Part shown: positions 36,027 through 44,351 of the stretch, piece by piece
How the letters are laid out: each line of letters begins with the position of its first letter
Numbering within the stretch: position 1 is the stretch's first letter
DNA from: Myxococcales bacterium
Lineage (GTDB): Bacteria > Myxococcota > Myxococcia > Myxococcales > Myxococcaceae
Length of the DNA: 64,000 nt
NCBI GenBank assembly: GCA_020846875.1
Contig: JADLDB010000016.1
Coordinates: 27,923 to 91,922, forward strand
Reading direction: 5' to 3'
Made by a program: the position numbers and the translations under genes
The notes under the pieces: generated by a model
Database searches by the model: none
The model's input: the letters and a program-made list of their open reading frames with translations, nothing else
Told to the model about the DNA's origin: nothing

Positions 36027-37054
36027 GGGAACACCCCCACGATCCCCAGCCCACCTGGCGCGGGGACGAGAGCGAGCCGCGTGTCACCAGCGTCGGACGT
36101 GGACAGCAGCACGATGCCGGTGACGAGCGCCGCTGCGCCCACCCCGGTGAGGATCCCGCCGACGATGCGCATGGTCCGCACCACGTCGGCCTCGGCCTGG
36201 TAGTACGCCGCGTCCTTGATCTGCACCTGCGGCTGCGAGGCCGAGAGCTCGAGCTCGCGCACCGCGGCCTCCTCGCGCTGGAGCGAGAGGATCAGCATCA
36301 CCCCGCCTCCGGCGATCGCCGCGCCGCCGGTGGCCATCAGGGTGATCGGCAGGGCCTTCGACGGCACGGGAGGCGCTGGCGTCGCGGTGGCCTCGGCGAA
36401 GGCCCACGGCACCGCGCTGCGCAGCGCCTTCAGGTCGCCGGCGATGCGGGTGGAGCGCCCCACGGAGCGCGCGGCGGTCGTGTCCTGCATCTGGAGGGTG
36501 AGCTGCCAGGTGTCTCCACCCAGCTTCGAGAGGTTCCCCGAGAGGACGAAGCGGGCCCCCAGCGCGCCGGCCATCTCCGCCATGCACGACGCCGACTCCT
36601 CCGCGCAGCCCAGCAGTTGCTTCTGCCGCTCGAGGGAGAGGAGCGTGGTGAGGTCCTTCTGCGCCGTGACCTGGAAGATGCCGCTGCGCGTCGCCTGGGC
36701 CGCGACCGCCTCCGTCATCGACTGCGCCGTGTCGCGATCGACGCCGCCTCCTGCGGTGAGCTCGAGCACCACCAGGCTGGGCTTGTCCCCGACCACCGGC
36801 GCTGGCGAGGCCGGAGCGGTCCTCTGGCTCGGTGCCGGAGCGGGAATCGGCTGCGGCTCGGGTGCGCTCGACGGACTCTCGGGCGCTGCTGCGGCAGGGG
36901 CAACAGGCTCGGCGGGCGGCGGCGGCGTGGGCGCTGCTTCCGGCACGCTCGCGGCGGGGGGCGGTTGCGCGGGCTGCGTGCTCTTCGGGGGCTTCGTCGG
37001 AGCCGCCGCCGCCGAGAACGCCAGCGCGACGGCGAAAACGCCTAATCGATGCAT
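36023..37054 (-). CDS. Pro/Ala-rich envelope protein with two membrane segments
   Basis: The 343-residue product starts with a signal-like MHRLGVFAVALAFSAAAAP, followed by about 70 residues of Pro/Ala-rich linker. A middle domain (LVVLELTAGGGVDRDTAQSM; FVLSGNLSKLGGDTWQLTLQ) resembles the TolB/CsgG-like domain seen in myxobacterial proteins that compute a level of secreted factors; near the C-terminus are two hydrophobic segments (ITLMATGGAAIAGGGVMLIL and IVGGILTGVGAAALVTGIVL). It is upstream of, and overlaps, the Cys-rich lipoprotein gene. The domain guess is moderate. Confidence 0.7.
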   Translation of the reverse strand: MHRLGVFAVALAFSAAAAPTKPPKSTQPAQPPPAASVPEAAPTPPPPAEPVAPAAAAPESPSSAPEPQPIPAPAPSQRTAPASPAPVVGDKPSLVVLELTAGGGVDRDTAQSMTEAVAAQATRSGIFQVTAQKDLTTLLSLERQKQLLGCAEESASCMAEMAGALGARFVLSGNLSKLGGDTWQLTLQMQDTTAARSVGRSTRIAGDLKALRSAVPWAFAEATATPAPPVPSKALPITLMATGGAAIAGGGVMLILSLQREEAAVRELELSASQPQVQIKDAAYYQAEADVVRTMRIVGGILTGVGAAALVTGIVLLSTSDAGDTRLALVPAPGGLGIVGVFP

Positions 37055-37086
37055 GCCGCGGAAGCCTAACGGTTGTCGTGGCGGTT

Positions 37087-37488
37087 TCACACGGGGACCA
37101 GCTCGGTCGCGTCTGGCTGCAGGCGGTGAAAGCCCGAGTCGAAGGTCGCCACCTTTCCGTCCTTCACCCGGGCCAGCTGCGCGAGGAAGGCGTCCGTCAC
37201 CTGGCGGTGGCCGAGGATCCCCTTCGTCGGCACCTCGGCGTAGGACAGCGAGTCGGGCCAGAAGACGTGGCCGTCGAGGTGGCGGATGTGCGCGAGCAGC
37301 CCCCAGGCCTCGGCGGCCGACAGCTCCGCGTGCGGCCCCATGAGGACCCGCAGCAGGGTGCCTTCCGTCGAGGCGCAGGTGGCGAAGGCGCGCTTCTTCG
37401 CCCGGAACCACGCGTGCGCGGCGCGGTGGTGCAGGTGGGTGCTCAGCGTGAGGGCCACCAGGACGTTGCCGTCGAGCAGCCAGATCAC
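37087..37488 (-). CDS. VapC-type PIN-domain toxin
   Basis: The complete 133-residue PIN domain has all four acids in place: Asp6 (IWLLDGNVL), Glu42 (CASTEGTLLR), Asp99 (HRQVTDAFL) and Asp117 (VATFDSGF). It should be a ribonuclease toxin, and the TEGxxLR and HRQVTDAxL motifs place it in the VapC subgroup common in actinobacteria and myxobacteria. The GTG start overlaps the antitoxin stop (GTGA). The long upstream frame to 38139 is not used. Confidence 0.9.
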   Translation of the reverse strand: MIWLLDGNVLVALTLSTHLHHRAAHAWFRAKKRAFATCASTEGTLLRVLMGPHAELSAAEAWGLLAHIRHLDGHVFWPDSLSYAEVPTKGILGHRQVTDAFLAQLARVKDGKVATFDSGFHRLQPDATELVPV

Positions 37489-37718
37489 GGCTCGTCGTCC
37501 AGCGCCTTCACGTCTTCCGACGTCACCACCTTCTTGCCGCGCACCACTGGCCAGCCGGACGCGTCCGACGCCAGGGCGGCCGGGATGGGCTCGATGCCGG
37601 GCTCGAGGGCGCGCCGCAGGAGCAGGTTCACCGCCGCGCTGATCGACACGTCGCGCAGGTGCGCCTCGCCCTTGGCGATCGCGTACAGATCGTCGTCGAG
37701 GTTGACGGTGATCCTCAT
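37485..37718 (-). CDS. VapB-type antitoxin
   Basis: The 77-residue product starts MRITVNLDDDLYAIAKGEAH, a ribbon-helix-helix DNA-binding fold, then SISAAVNLLLRRAL, and ends with an acidic toxin-binding tail (TSEDVKALDDEP). It is translationally coupled to the PIN toxin that follows. A perfect palindrome lies four bases before the ATG at 37718. An in-frame TTG at 37736 would put six more residues on the front, but its codons are part of that palindrome. Confidence 0.88.
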   Translation of the reverse strand: MRITVNLDDDLYAIAKGEAHLRDVSISAAVNLLLRRALEPGIEPIPAALASDASGWPVVRGKKVVTSEDVKALDDEP

Positions 37719-37721
37719 GGC

Positions 37722-37742
37722 TGCACCATGGTGCAATGGTGC
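37722..37742. promoter_or_regulatory. Palindrome and direct repeat before the antitoxin gene, candidate operator
   Basis: TGCACCATGGTGCA at 37722-37735 is a perfect 14-base palindrome. ATGGTGC at 37728-37734 occurs again at 37736-37742, eight bases on. The site overlaps where the ribosome would bind the antitoxin mRNA, as expected for autorepression by VapB. Confidence 0.55.
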
Positions 37743-37775
37743 TTCGATGTCCAGCGCGCCTCTTGTTTCGATGGT

Positions 37776-38495
37776 TTATGCCTTCGGGTTGGGCTCCGAC
37801 GGCTTGTCGTCGGCCTTCGGCGGAGGAGCCTGCAGGGTGGCCAGGTTCCGTCGACGGGCCTCGTTGAGGAGGTAGCCGGCGTAGAGGGCCACGCCGAACA
37901 CCACCACGAAGCCGGAGTCGAAGGGGGGAGGCGGCACCGGCTTGGGTGGCGGGGGCAGGGGGATGCGCTTGAGCTGCGCGCCCACCAGATCCTCCACCGT
38001 CTCGAACAGCTCCAGTTCGCCCACCGAGTACATCGTGTCGCCGCCCTCCGCGGTGAGGCGGATGAAGCGCGCCCGAGCGGACAGCGGATCCGAGGTGCGC
38101 GTCTGCATGCCCGGGGGATCGACGGGCTTGCCCGTCCACAGCGGGCCCCAGGTGACGCCGTCAACCGATCCCCAGAGGAGATACGTGTCGTTGTTGTCCG
38201 CCTGGACGCGCGCGGCGGCGATGGGGCGCACCATGCCGAGGTCCCACTCCACGCTGCCCTTCGCCGCCAGCACCGAGGTGTGCGGGGTGTTCCATTGATC
38301 GCCGTCGGTGGGCGCGGTGCCGTCGGCCATGCGCTCGGCATCGGGGGCGCCGCCCTTCTTCGTCAGCGTCCCCCGGCGCAGGAGGTTGCCCAGGCCGGCG
38401 GGCGCCACGGAGGCGTCGACGGCGGTGGCGGAAGCGGGAGCGCCGGCGTCGCTGAGGGCCAGGAGGGCGGCGGCGAGGATCCAGGTCGGGCTCAT
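37776..38495 (-). CDS. Discoidin-like domain protein with a C-terminal membrane segment
   Basis: The 239-residue protein has a signal peptide (MSPTWILAAALLALSDAGA). Residues about 45-165 look like an F5/8 type C (discoidin) sandwich: the block SVEWDLGMVRPIAAARVQAD, NNDTYLLWGSVDGVTW and ARFIRLTAEGGDTMYSVGEL are typical of this carbohydrate-binding fold. A Pro-rich linker and a membrane helix (FVVVFGVALYAGYLL) with a short charged tail follow. It would display a binding domain outside the inner membrane. It diverges from the hydroxyacyl-CoA dehydrogenase gene across 64 bases. Confidence 0.75.
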   Translation of the reverse strand: MSPTWILAAALLALSDAGAPASATAVDASVAPAGLGNLLRRGTLTKKGGAPDAERMADGTAPTDGDQWNTPHTSVLAAKGSVEWDLGMVRPIAAARVQADNNDTYLLWGSVDGVTWGPLWTGKPVDPPGMQTRTSDPLSARARFIRLTAEGGDTMYSVGELELFETVEDLVGAQLKRIPLPPPPKPVPPPPFDSGFVVVFGVALYAGYLLNEARRRNLATLQAPPPKADDKPSEPNPKA

Positions 38496-38559
38496 GGCGG
38501 GCGCACCATAGGGGAAAACTCATCCCCGCGCGCCGCTTGAAGGCGGTACGTTTCGCCGC

Positions 38560-39414
38560 ATGAGTCGACCGATCACCCACGTCGGCGTCCTCGGCGCCGG
38601 CACCATGGGCCACGGCATCGCGCACGTGGCGGCCTTCCACGGCTTCACCGTGCTGCTCTACGACGTCACCCTCCAGGCGGCGCAGGCCGGGCTGGCGAAG
38701 ATCCAGAAGAACCTCGACGTGGGCGTGGACAAGGGGAAGGTGACGCCGGCCCAGCGCGACCTTGCGCTCTCGCGGATCACCTGCGTCGATCAGCTCTCGG
38801 CCATGGCGCCCTGCCACCTGGTGATCGAGGCGATCCCCGAGAAGCTGGCCCTCAAGCAGGACACCTTCAAGGCGCTGTCGCAGATCGTCTCCGTCGACTG
38901 CGTCCTCGCGTCGAACACCTCCAGCTTGTCGCTGACCGAGATCGCCGCCGCGGCCACGCACCCCGGGCGCGTGGTGGGGCTGCACTTCTTCAACCCCGTG
39001 CACCTGATGAAGCTGCTCGAGGTGGTGCGCGCGTTCCAGACGAGCGAGGAGACGCTGGCGGCGGTGCAGGCCTTCGGGGAGACGATCAAGAAGGAGCTGA
39101 TCGTCGTGAAGGACTCGCCGGGCTTCGCCTCCTCGCGGCTGGGCGTGGCGCTGGGGCTGGAGGCCACCCGCATGCTGGAGGAAGGCGTGGCGTCGGCTTT
39201 GGACATCGATCGCGCGATGGAGCTGGGCTACGGCCACCCGATGGGCCCCTTGAAGCTGGGCGACCTGGTCGGCCTCGACGTGCGCCTGGCCATCGCCGAG
39301 TACCTGTACGCCGAGACGGGCAGCCCCACCTTCCGGCCCCCCCAACTGCTCAAGAAGCTGGTGCGAGCGGGTAAGCTGGGGCGGAAGTCCGGCGAGGGCT
39401 TCTACAGGTACTGA
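38560..39414 (+). CDS. hbd: 3-Hydroxybutyryl-CoA dehydrogenase
   Basis: The 284-residue enzyme oxidises or reduces 3-hydroxyacyl-CoA with NAD(P). It opens with the Rossmann motif VGVLGAGTMGHGIAHVAAFH, has the catalytic His and Glu region GLHFFNPVHLMKLLEVV, VKDSPGFASSRLGVALGLEA and MELGYGHPMGPLKLGDLVGL near the end. Length matches the short-chain single-domain enzyme. It may work with the thiolase at 29281 and hydratase at 32732 in fatty-acid or butyrate metabolism. Confidence 0.95.
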   Translation: MSRPITHVGVLGAGTMGHGIAHVAAFHGFTVLLYDVTLQAAQAGLAKIQKNLDVGVDKGKVTPAQRDLALSRITCVDQLSAMAPCHLVIEAIPEKLALKQDTFKALSQIVSVDCVLASNTSSLSLTEIAAAATHPGRVVGLHFFNPVHLMKLLEVVRAFQTSEETLAAVQAFGETIKKELIVVKDSPGFASSRLGVALGLEATRMLEEGVASALDIDRAMELGYGHPMGPLKLGDLVGLDVRLAIAEYLYAETGSPTFRPPQLLKKLVRAGKLGRKSGEGFYRY

Positions 39415-39482
39415 GAGAGCACTTTCCGGAGCGAGTCATCGCCACCGCGGGTCCACAGAACGCCGTCCCCTTCGGGCACTGG

Positions 39483-41753
39483 ATGCTGCTCAAGCGGCTC
39501 GCGGTGGGTGGCATGGCCGAGCTGTTCCTCGCCAAGGACACGCGCAGCGATCGGCTGATGGTGCTCAAGCGGATCCTCCCGTACCTGGCGGAGGAAGCTG
39601 AGTTCGTCCGCATGTTCCTCGACGAGGCGCGGATCGCCGCCTCCTTGCACCACGCCAACGTGGTGGAGGTGTACGAGCTGGGCCGGCTGGACAACTCCAC
39701 CTTCATCGCCATGGAGTGGGTGGACGGGATCGATCTGCGCCGGGTGCTGGCCAAGGAGCAGGAGCGGGGCGGGGTGGTGCCTCCGGGGGTGGCGGCGTGG
39801 ATGGTGGCGCGCCTGTGCGAGGGGCTGCACTACGCGCACTTCCGCACCGGGCCCGACGGGAAGCCGCTGGGCATCATCCACCGCGACGTGAGCCCGCAGA
39901 ACGTGATGGTCAGCTTCACCGGCGACGTGAAGCTGGTGGACTTCGGCATCGCCAAGGCCACCGCGTGGATGAGCCGCTCCAAGCCGGGGGTGATCAAGGG
40001 GAAGTTCCTCTACCTGGCGCCGGAGCAGTTGGGGCAGGAGAAGCTGGATCACCGCGCCGATCTCTTCGCGCTCGGCACCATGCTGTACGAGCTGACCACC
40101 GGGAAGAGCCCCTTCTACCGGAGCAGCACCGAGGCGGTGATCTACGCGATCAAGATGGAGGACGCGCAGGCCCCGCACGTCGTGCGGCCGGGCTACCCGC
40201 TGTCGCTCTCGAAGGTCGTGATGAAGTGCCTGACGCGCGATCGCAACCGGCGCTACCAGTCGGCGGAGGAGATCGGCGCGGCGCTCGAGGACTTCATGCG
40301 GGTGGACGCCCCCACCACGCGCAGCGACGCGGTGCGGTACGTGGCGGGGCTGTTCGGCGCCGAGGAAGAGCGCACCAGCATCTACATTCCTCCCAACGCG
40401 CAGGCGACGGCGCCGGTGGGCCGCGACGCGGAGCGCACCGACGAGACGAAGCCCACCTTGCCGCCCGCGAGCCGCGCCGAGCCGGTGGACGCCGCGAAGG
40501 AGCGCGTCACCGGCTTCTCGCAGCTCGACGAGGAGCGCACCGCGCCGATCGCCCAGAGTCCCCTGAAGGCGAGGCTGCCGGAGGGGCGGCGGCCCACGGG
40601 CGAGACGCAGTCGCTCCCCGGAGAGCCCGAGCAGACGGCGGTGACGGCGCCCATGCCCAGCCCGCTGAAGGCCTTGCGGGAAGCCGCCGCGGCGAAGGAG
40701 GCGGCGGAGAAGGAGGCCGCGGCGAAGCGGGACGCGTCGAGCACCGCGGTGCTGGATGAGGCTCCGGCGCAGAGGTACGGCGGGTACCACGCGGCGGGCT
40801 CCGGCGACGTCGACGAGACGGCGGTGTCCACCAGCGGCGCCCGGGACGTGCGGGTGGGCGACGTGCTGCCGGCGCTCGTCCCTGCGGCACGCGGCCTGGC
40901 CCGCTTCGCGGACTCTGAAGGATCGCTTCAGCCCATCGACACTCCGCTGCCCCGGCGGCCTGGTCCTCCGGTGCCCAGCGGGGAGATCCCCGAGATCAGC
41001 GACGTGTCGGTGGTGTCGGCGGGGGAGTCGACGCTGGCGATCGAGGCGGGCGAGCTGCCGCCGATGCCTACGCCCGAGCCTCCGCGGCGCAGCCCCACGT
41101 CCCAGGAGAACCGCCGCTCGCCCGTCGAGCTCAAGCGCGCGGCGCTCTTGCAGCGGCTCCCGGAGGCGAAGGGGCCCGACACCCGGCAGCCGGGCGCGAA
41201 GCTGCCGGAGACGCGGGTGGCCGACGCCGAGACGTCGGAGCCGATCCTCCCCGCGCCGAAGCTGCCCGACGCCAGGCGCCCGGTGCCCCAGCCGGACAAG
41301 CCCGCGCGGCCGCGCACCCAGCAGGTGAAGAAGCCCCGCCCGGTGGGCGACGCGGACGATCTGATCAACACCGTGGACATGGCCAACGCGCGGGCCTTCG
41401 AGGAGGACGATCCGCGGCGCAAGTACGTCCTGCTGGGGATCGTCGGGGTGAGCGCCTTCCTGGTGATCCTCCTGCTGGTGTGGATCCTCTGGCCTGCGCC
41501 GAAGCCGGCGAGCCGGCCGGGCCCCGAGAAGGCCGTCGCGGTGAAGGTGCAGTTCAACGCGCCGAAGGGCGCCACGCTCAAGGTCGACGGCGCCGAGGTG
41601 ACCCCCGGTGACGTCAGGCAGGCGACGCCGGGGAAGCTGACCATCGACTACCGGTGTCCGGCGAAGAAGAACCAGAAGGCGAAGGACGAGCGGATGACGG
41701 TGGACGTGGTGGCGGGCGCCGGCGTGCAGGCGATCGAGATCCCCTGCAAGTGA
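39483..41753 (+). CDS. Membrane Ser/Thr protein kinase with a PEGA-like C-terminal domain
   Basis: Residues 1-280 are a eukaryotic-like kinase: LAVGGMAELFLAKD (Gly loop), HRDVSPQNVMV (catalytic loop), DFGIAKA, and APEQL. A Pro/Ala-rich disordered stretch of about 300 residues leads to one membrane helix (VLLGIVGVSAFLVILLLVWI) and a small outer domain (VKVQFNAPKGATLKVDGAEV) like PEGA. The kinase is cytoplasmic. ATG 39483 cuts off family-typical residues: the frame upstream encodes PQNAVPFGHW, but has no ATG, GTG or TTG. An ATC at 39438 is preceded by GGAG at six bases and may be the true start. Confidence 0.92.
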   Translation: MLLKRLAVGGMAELFLAKDTRSDRLMVLKRILPYLAEEAEFVRMFLDEARIAASLHHANVVEVYELGRLDNSTFIAMEWVDGIDLRRVLAKEQERGGVVPPGVAAWMVARLCEGLHYAHFRTGPDGKPLGIIHRDVSPQNVMVSFTGDVKLVDFGIAKATAWMSRSKPGVIKGKFLYLAPEQLGQEKLDHRADLFALGTMLYELTTGKSPFYRSSTEAVIYAIKMEDAQAPHVVRPGYPLSLSKVVMKCLTRDRNRRYQSAEEIGAALEDFMRVDAPTTRSDAVRYVAGLFGAEEERTSIYIPPNAQATAPVGRDAERTDETKPTLPPASRAEPVDAAKERVTGFSQLDEERTAPIAQSPLKARLPEGRRPTGETQSLPGEPEQTAVTAPMPSPLKALREAAAAKEAAEKEAAAKRDASSTAVLDEAPAQRYGGYHAAGSGDVDETAVSTSGARDVRVGDVLPALVPAARGLARFADSEGSLQPIDTPLPRRPGPPVPSGEIPEISDVSVVSAGESTLAIEAGELPPMPTPEPPRRSPTSQENRRSPVELKRAALLQRLPEAKGPDTRQPGAKLPETRVADAETSEPILPAPKLPDARRPVPQPDKPARPRTQQVKKPRPVGDADDLINTVDMANARAFEEDDPRRKYVLLGIVGVSAFLVILLLVWILWPAPKPASRPGPEKAVAVKVQFNAPKGATLKVDGAEVTPGDVRQATPGKLTIDYRCPAKKNQKAKDERMTVDVVAGAGVQAIEIPCK

Positions 41754-42689
41754 CTACAGCCCGTCGATCGTCACGCAGTCCGCCTGCACGCCGCTGACCT
41801 GCCCGCCCGTCCACCCCTGCGCGGAGAAGACGACCCGCTGGCTGGTGTTCCAGCACTCGCTGACCGTCGCCCCGGCGTACGTGCCCTCGTCCACCACCGC
41901 CTGCCCCTTGCCCGCGCCCTGGGGGTTCCACAGCGCCACGGTAGTGAGCAGGGTCGCTTCCGCGGAGCTGGAGCGCACCTGGAAGGCGAGCGCGCCCGAG
42001 GCGTCCTCCTGCTGCCGGTAGGTGTAGCCGATCGCCGACAGGCCGGTGCTGTTCCCCGGGGTGAAGGCGAACGTCATGTCCACCCGGTGCGGCCAGTTGG
42101 CCGTCTGGTAGCCCACGGTGATCTGATCGAGCGCCTTCATCACCGGATCGACCTGCAGCACGTCCTTGAAGTTCGTCACGTGGACCGTCATCGATCCCTG
42201 GCCCTGCCGCGCCGAGGCGTCCGCCTCGAAGACGCCCGTCACCACGTCGAAGAACTGCCCGGCGCGGGGGCGCGCCTGCAGCGCCCACCCGAAGCTCTTC
42301 GGGCCGGTCTGCTGGATCGCCACCTGGAACTCGAAGCCCTCGTTCTTCGTGTCGGGGAAGGGCCCCCACACCCGCGTGGTGTCGCTGCGCGTGGTGGGCG
42401 GGTAGCGGCGCAGCGTGTCGAGGATCGCCAGCATCGACTCCAGCAGCAGGTTGAAGTCGGTGGACGCCTTGCGCGTGTCCGTCCACATCGGCGAGGGGTC
42501 GCCCACGTTCAGCCCGTCGCGACGGGTAGAGACCCCTTCCAGCGGCTGCGTGGACGAGGATACCGCCGGCAGCCGCGCCTGGAGATCGGCCCGCTGGGGA
42601 AGGGCGTTGACGAACTCGAGATCCTTCGTGGACCAGTTGCCGCCGCACGCCGCCAGCACCACCGCGCTCAAGAGGATGACGTGTCGCAT
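41754..42689 (-). CDS. Lipoprotein, paralogue of the one at 45705-46658
   Basis: The 311-residue product has a lipobox (LAAC, about residues 12-15) and no known domain. It shares several blocks with the lipoprotein at the other end of the operon: QPLEGVSTRRDGL (there QPLSGASTRRDGL), a RYPP/EYPP segment followed by WGP, and GATVSECW near the end (there VVSECW), so the two arose by duplication. It is the last gene of the operon, three bases after the caspase gene. Being membrane-anchored, it could be a substrate, sensor or partner of the caspase-barrel protein; that is inference. Confidence 0.8.
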   Translation of the reverse strand: MRHVILLSAVVLAACGGNWSTKDLEFVNALPQRADLQARLPAVSSSTQPLEGVSTRRDGLNVGDPSPMWTDTRKASTDFNLLLESMLAILDTLRRYPPTTRSDTTRVWGPFPDTKNEGFEFQVAIQQTGPKSFGWALQARPRAGQFFDVVTGVFEADASARQGQGSMTVHVTNFKDVLQVDPVMKALDQITVGYQTANWPHRVDMTFAFTPGNSTGLSAIGYTYRQQEDASGALAFQVRSSSAEATLLTTVALWNPQGAGKGQAVVDEGTYAGATVSECWNTSQRVVFSAQGWTGGQVSGVQADCVTIDGL

Positions 42690-42691
42690 GT

Positions 42692-44350
42692 TCACTCCCG
42701 GAACTCGTAGTCGAGCATGAGGCCGAAGTCGGCCGTCCCCAGGCTCTTCGTCTCGTCGACGTTGTAGAGGAGGTAGTGCACCCGGGCCCGGGCGATCAGC
42801 CCCACCTTCTTCGTGATGCGGAACTTGAGCCCCCCCACCAGCCCTGGCGTCAGCGTGGTGTACGACTGGCTGGGCAGCGACGGATCCGCGAAGTCGCGCG
42901 ACATCAGGTTGAGCGCCAGGTGCAGCCCGGCGAAGGGGATCCACCGCCCGTCCTGGAACCACTCGTAGAAGAGCGTCGTGCCGATGAGGACGTTGCTGTA
43001 CGTGTACGGCGTCTCCGGCAACAACTCCGTGCTCACCGTCCCGCTCGTCCAGCCGTAGCTGCCGTCGAGCCCCAGCCCCACGCCCTTCGCGATCAGGTTG
43101 TGGATGGTCGCCTCCGCCCCCAGGTAGGGCGCCGAGGGGAACTGCCCACCCGAGTCGGTCGGCTTGTCGAAGACGATCTGCCAGGTACCCACCGCCGAGA
43201 GGCTCCAGTGGCGCTGGTACACCGCCATCAAGCCGGTGCCCTTCACCGGATCGTCGGAGAACTTCGCGTTCTTGAAGGCCGCCTCGTCCAGCGTCACCAG
43301 TTGGCCGTCGGCGATCTCCACCTTGCCCAGGCGCAGGTGATCGACGAGCCGCCGCTTCACCACGTATTCGCCCGGCGACAACGCGATGAGGCGCTCCGAT
43401 TCCCCCTTCATCGCCTCCGCGACGACGACGCCCCGGGGGTCGATGATGAAGTAGGTGCCCTGCGGCGCCTCCGCGGGGATCCGCAGCCCTTCCCGCCGCG
43501 CCTTCACGTCCGTCAACACCACGTCGCCGTTGCCCGCGAGATCGAAGGAGAAGGTGGGGTGCTGCGGGCCCGCCGCGCTGTCCGCCGTGGACGCCACCGT
43601 GCGCTCGTAGGCGTAGGCGTAGGCCTCCGCGAGCGAGACGCGCCCGTCGTTGGACTCGTCGGCGCCGCCCAGGAGCCCCGTCGCCAGGTGGTACGAGAAG
43701 TAGGAGGCGCCGATCAGATCCGACTCCTGCGAGTCCTCGTCCGCCGCCGAGGAGGTGAGGATCACCAGGCCCTTCGCCGCCCGCGTCGCGTCCGTCTCCA
43801 CCTCGAAGGCCGGCGCCCGCCGCACGCCCTTGGTCCGCGTCAGCGCCCCCGAGCGGCAGGCGTCGAAGACCGCCACCCGCGTGTCGGCCGGCCCCGCCGC
43901 CAGCCGGGACTTGAGCGACTCCAGCGGCAGCTTCGACTCGCCCAGCCGCAGCGAGCCGTCTTTGGCGTGGCCCGAGTAGTAGAAGAAGAGCGCCGTGCGG
44001 TCGCCGTTTGCTTTCGCGTCGCGCGTCCGCCGCTCCAGTTCGCCCAGCGCCGTCAGCACCGCGTCCGCGTCTTGGTCGAGCAGCAGCATCGCGTCTTCAC
44101 TCCGCACGCCCCCCAGCCGGGAGAAGACGTCGTGCAGGCGCCTCGCGTCGTCCTTCGCGTAGTAGAGCGCGCGGGTGCCTTCGCCCCCGTCGTTGTTGCC
44201 GACGAAGAGCGCGAAGCGGTGGAGGGGGCCGGAGTCCTGGGCCAGGGCAGGGACGCCGACGAGGAGGCAGCACAGCGCGAGGTGCCGGGGGACTGCCCCT
44301 CTGCCCCGATGGGTGAGACGGAACTCCGGGCTGTGCGTCTTCTGGATCAC
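42692..44350 (-). CDS. Caspase-fold protease fused to an outer-membrane-type beta barrel
   Basis: After a signal peptide ending LVGVPALAQ, residues about 45-250 are a caspase p20 domain: FALFVGNNDGGEGTRALYYA, the catalytic His in YYSGHAKDG (about 128) and Cys in VFDACRSGALT (about 163). A DESNDGRVSLAEAYAYA block follows, then a PEGA-like segment (GTYFIIDPRGVVVAEAMKGE), and about 200 residues with alternating hydrophobic strands ending in LDYEFRE, which look like a barrel in the outer membrane. It starts at GTG 44350 one base after the anti-sigma gene. Caspase-fold proteases cleave after Arg/Lys or Asp; the target is unknown. Confidence 0.88.
   Translation of the reverse strand: MIQKTHSPEFRLTHRGRGAVPRHLALCCLLVGVPALAQDSGPLHRFALFVGNNDGGEGTRALYYAKDDARRLHDVFSRLGGVRSEDAMLLLDQDADAVLTALGELERRTRDAKANGDRTALFFYYSGHAKDGSLRLGESKLPLESLKSRLAAGPADTRVAVFDACRSGALTRTKGVRRAPAFEVETDATRAAKGLVILTSSAADEDSQESDLIGASYFSYHLATGLLGGADESNDGRVSLAEAYAYAYERTVASTADSAAGPQHPTFSFDLAGNGDVVLTDVKARREGLRIPAEAPQGTYFIIDPRGVVVAEAMKGESERLIALSPGEYVVKRRLVDHLRLGKVEIADGQLVTLDEAAFKNAKFSDDPVKGTGLMAVYQRHWSLSAVGTWQIVFDKPTDSGGQFPSAPYLGAEATIHNLIAKGVGLGLDGSYGWTSGTVSTELLPETPYTYSNVLIGTTLFYEWFQDGRWIPFAGLHLALNLMSRDFADPSLPSQSYTTLTPGLVGGLKFRITKKVGLIARARVHYLLYNVDETKSLGTADFGLMLDYEFRE
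44296..44317. repeat. Copy of a dispersed CCCCTC-GCCCCG palindromic element
   Basis: CCCCTCTGCCCCGATGGGTGAGA lies inside the start of the caspase gene. It closely resembles the perfect palindrome in the RNase R gene at 61365-61389 and a related copy at 59369-59396. The pairing arm here is partly degenerate. Confidence 0.45.
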
Positions 44351-44351
44351 G

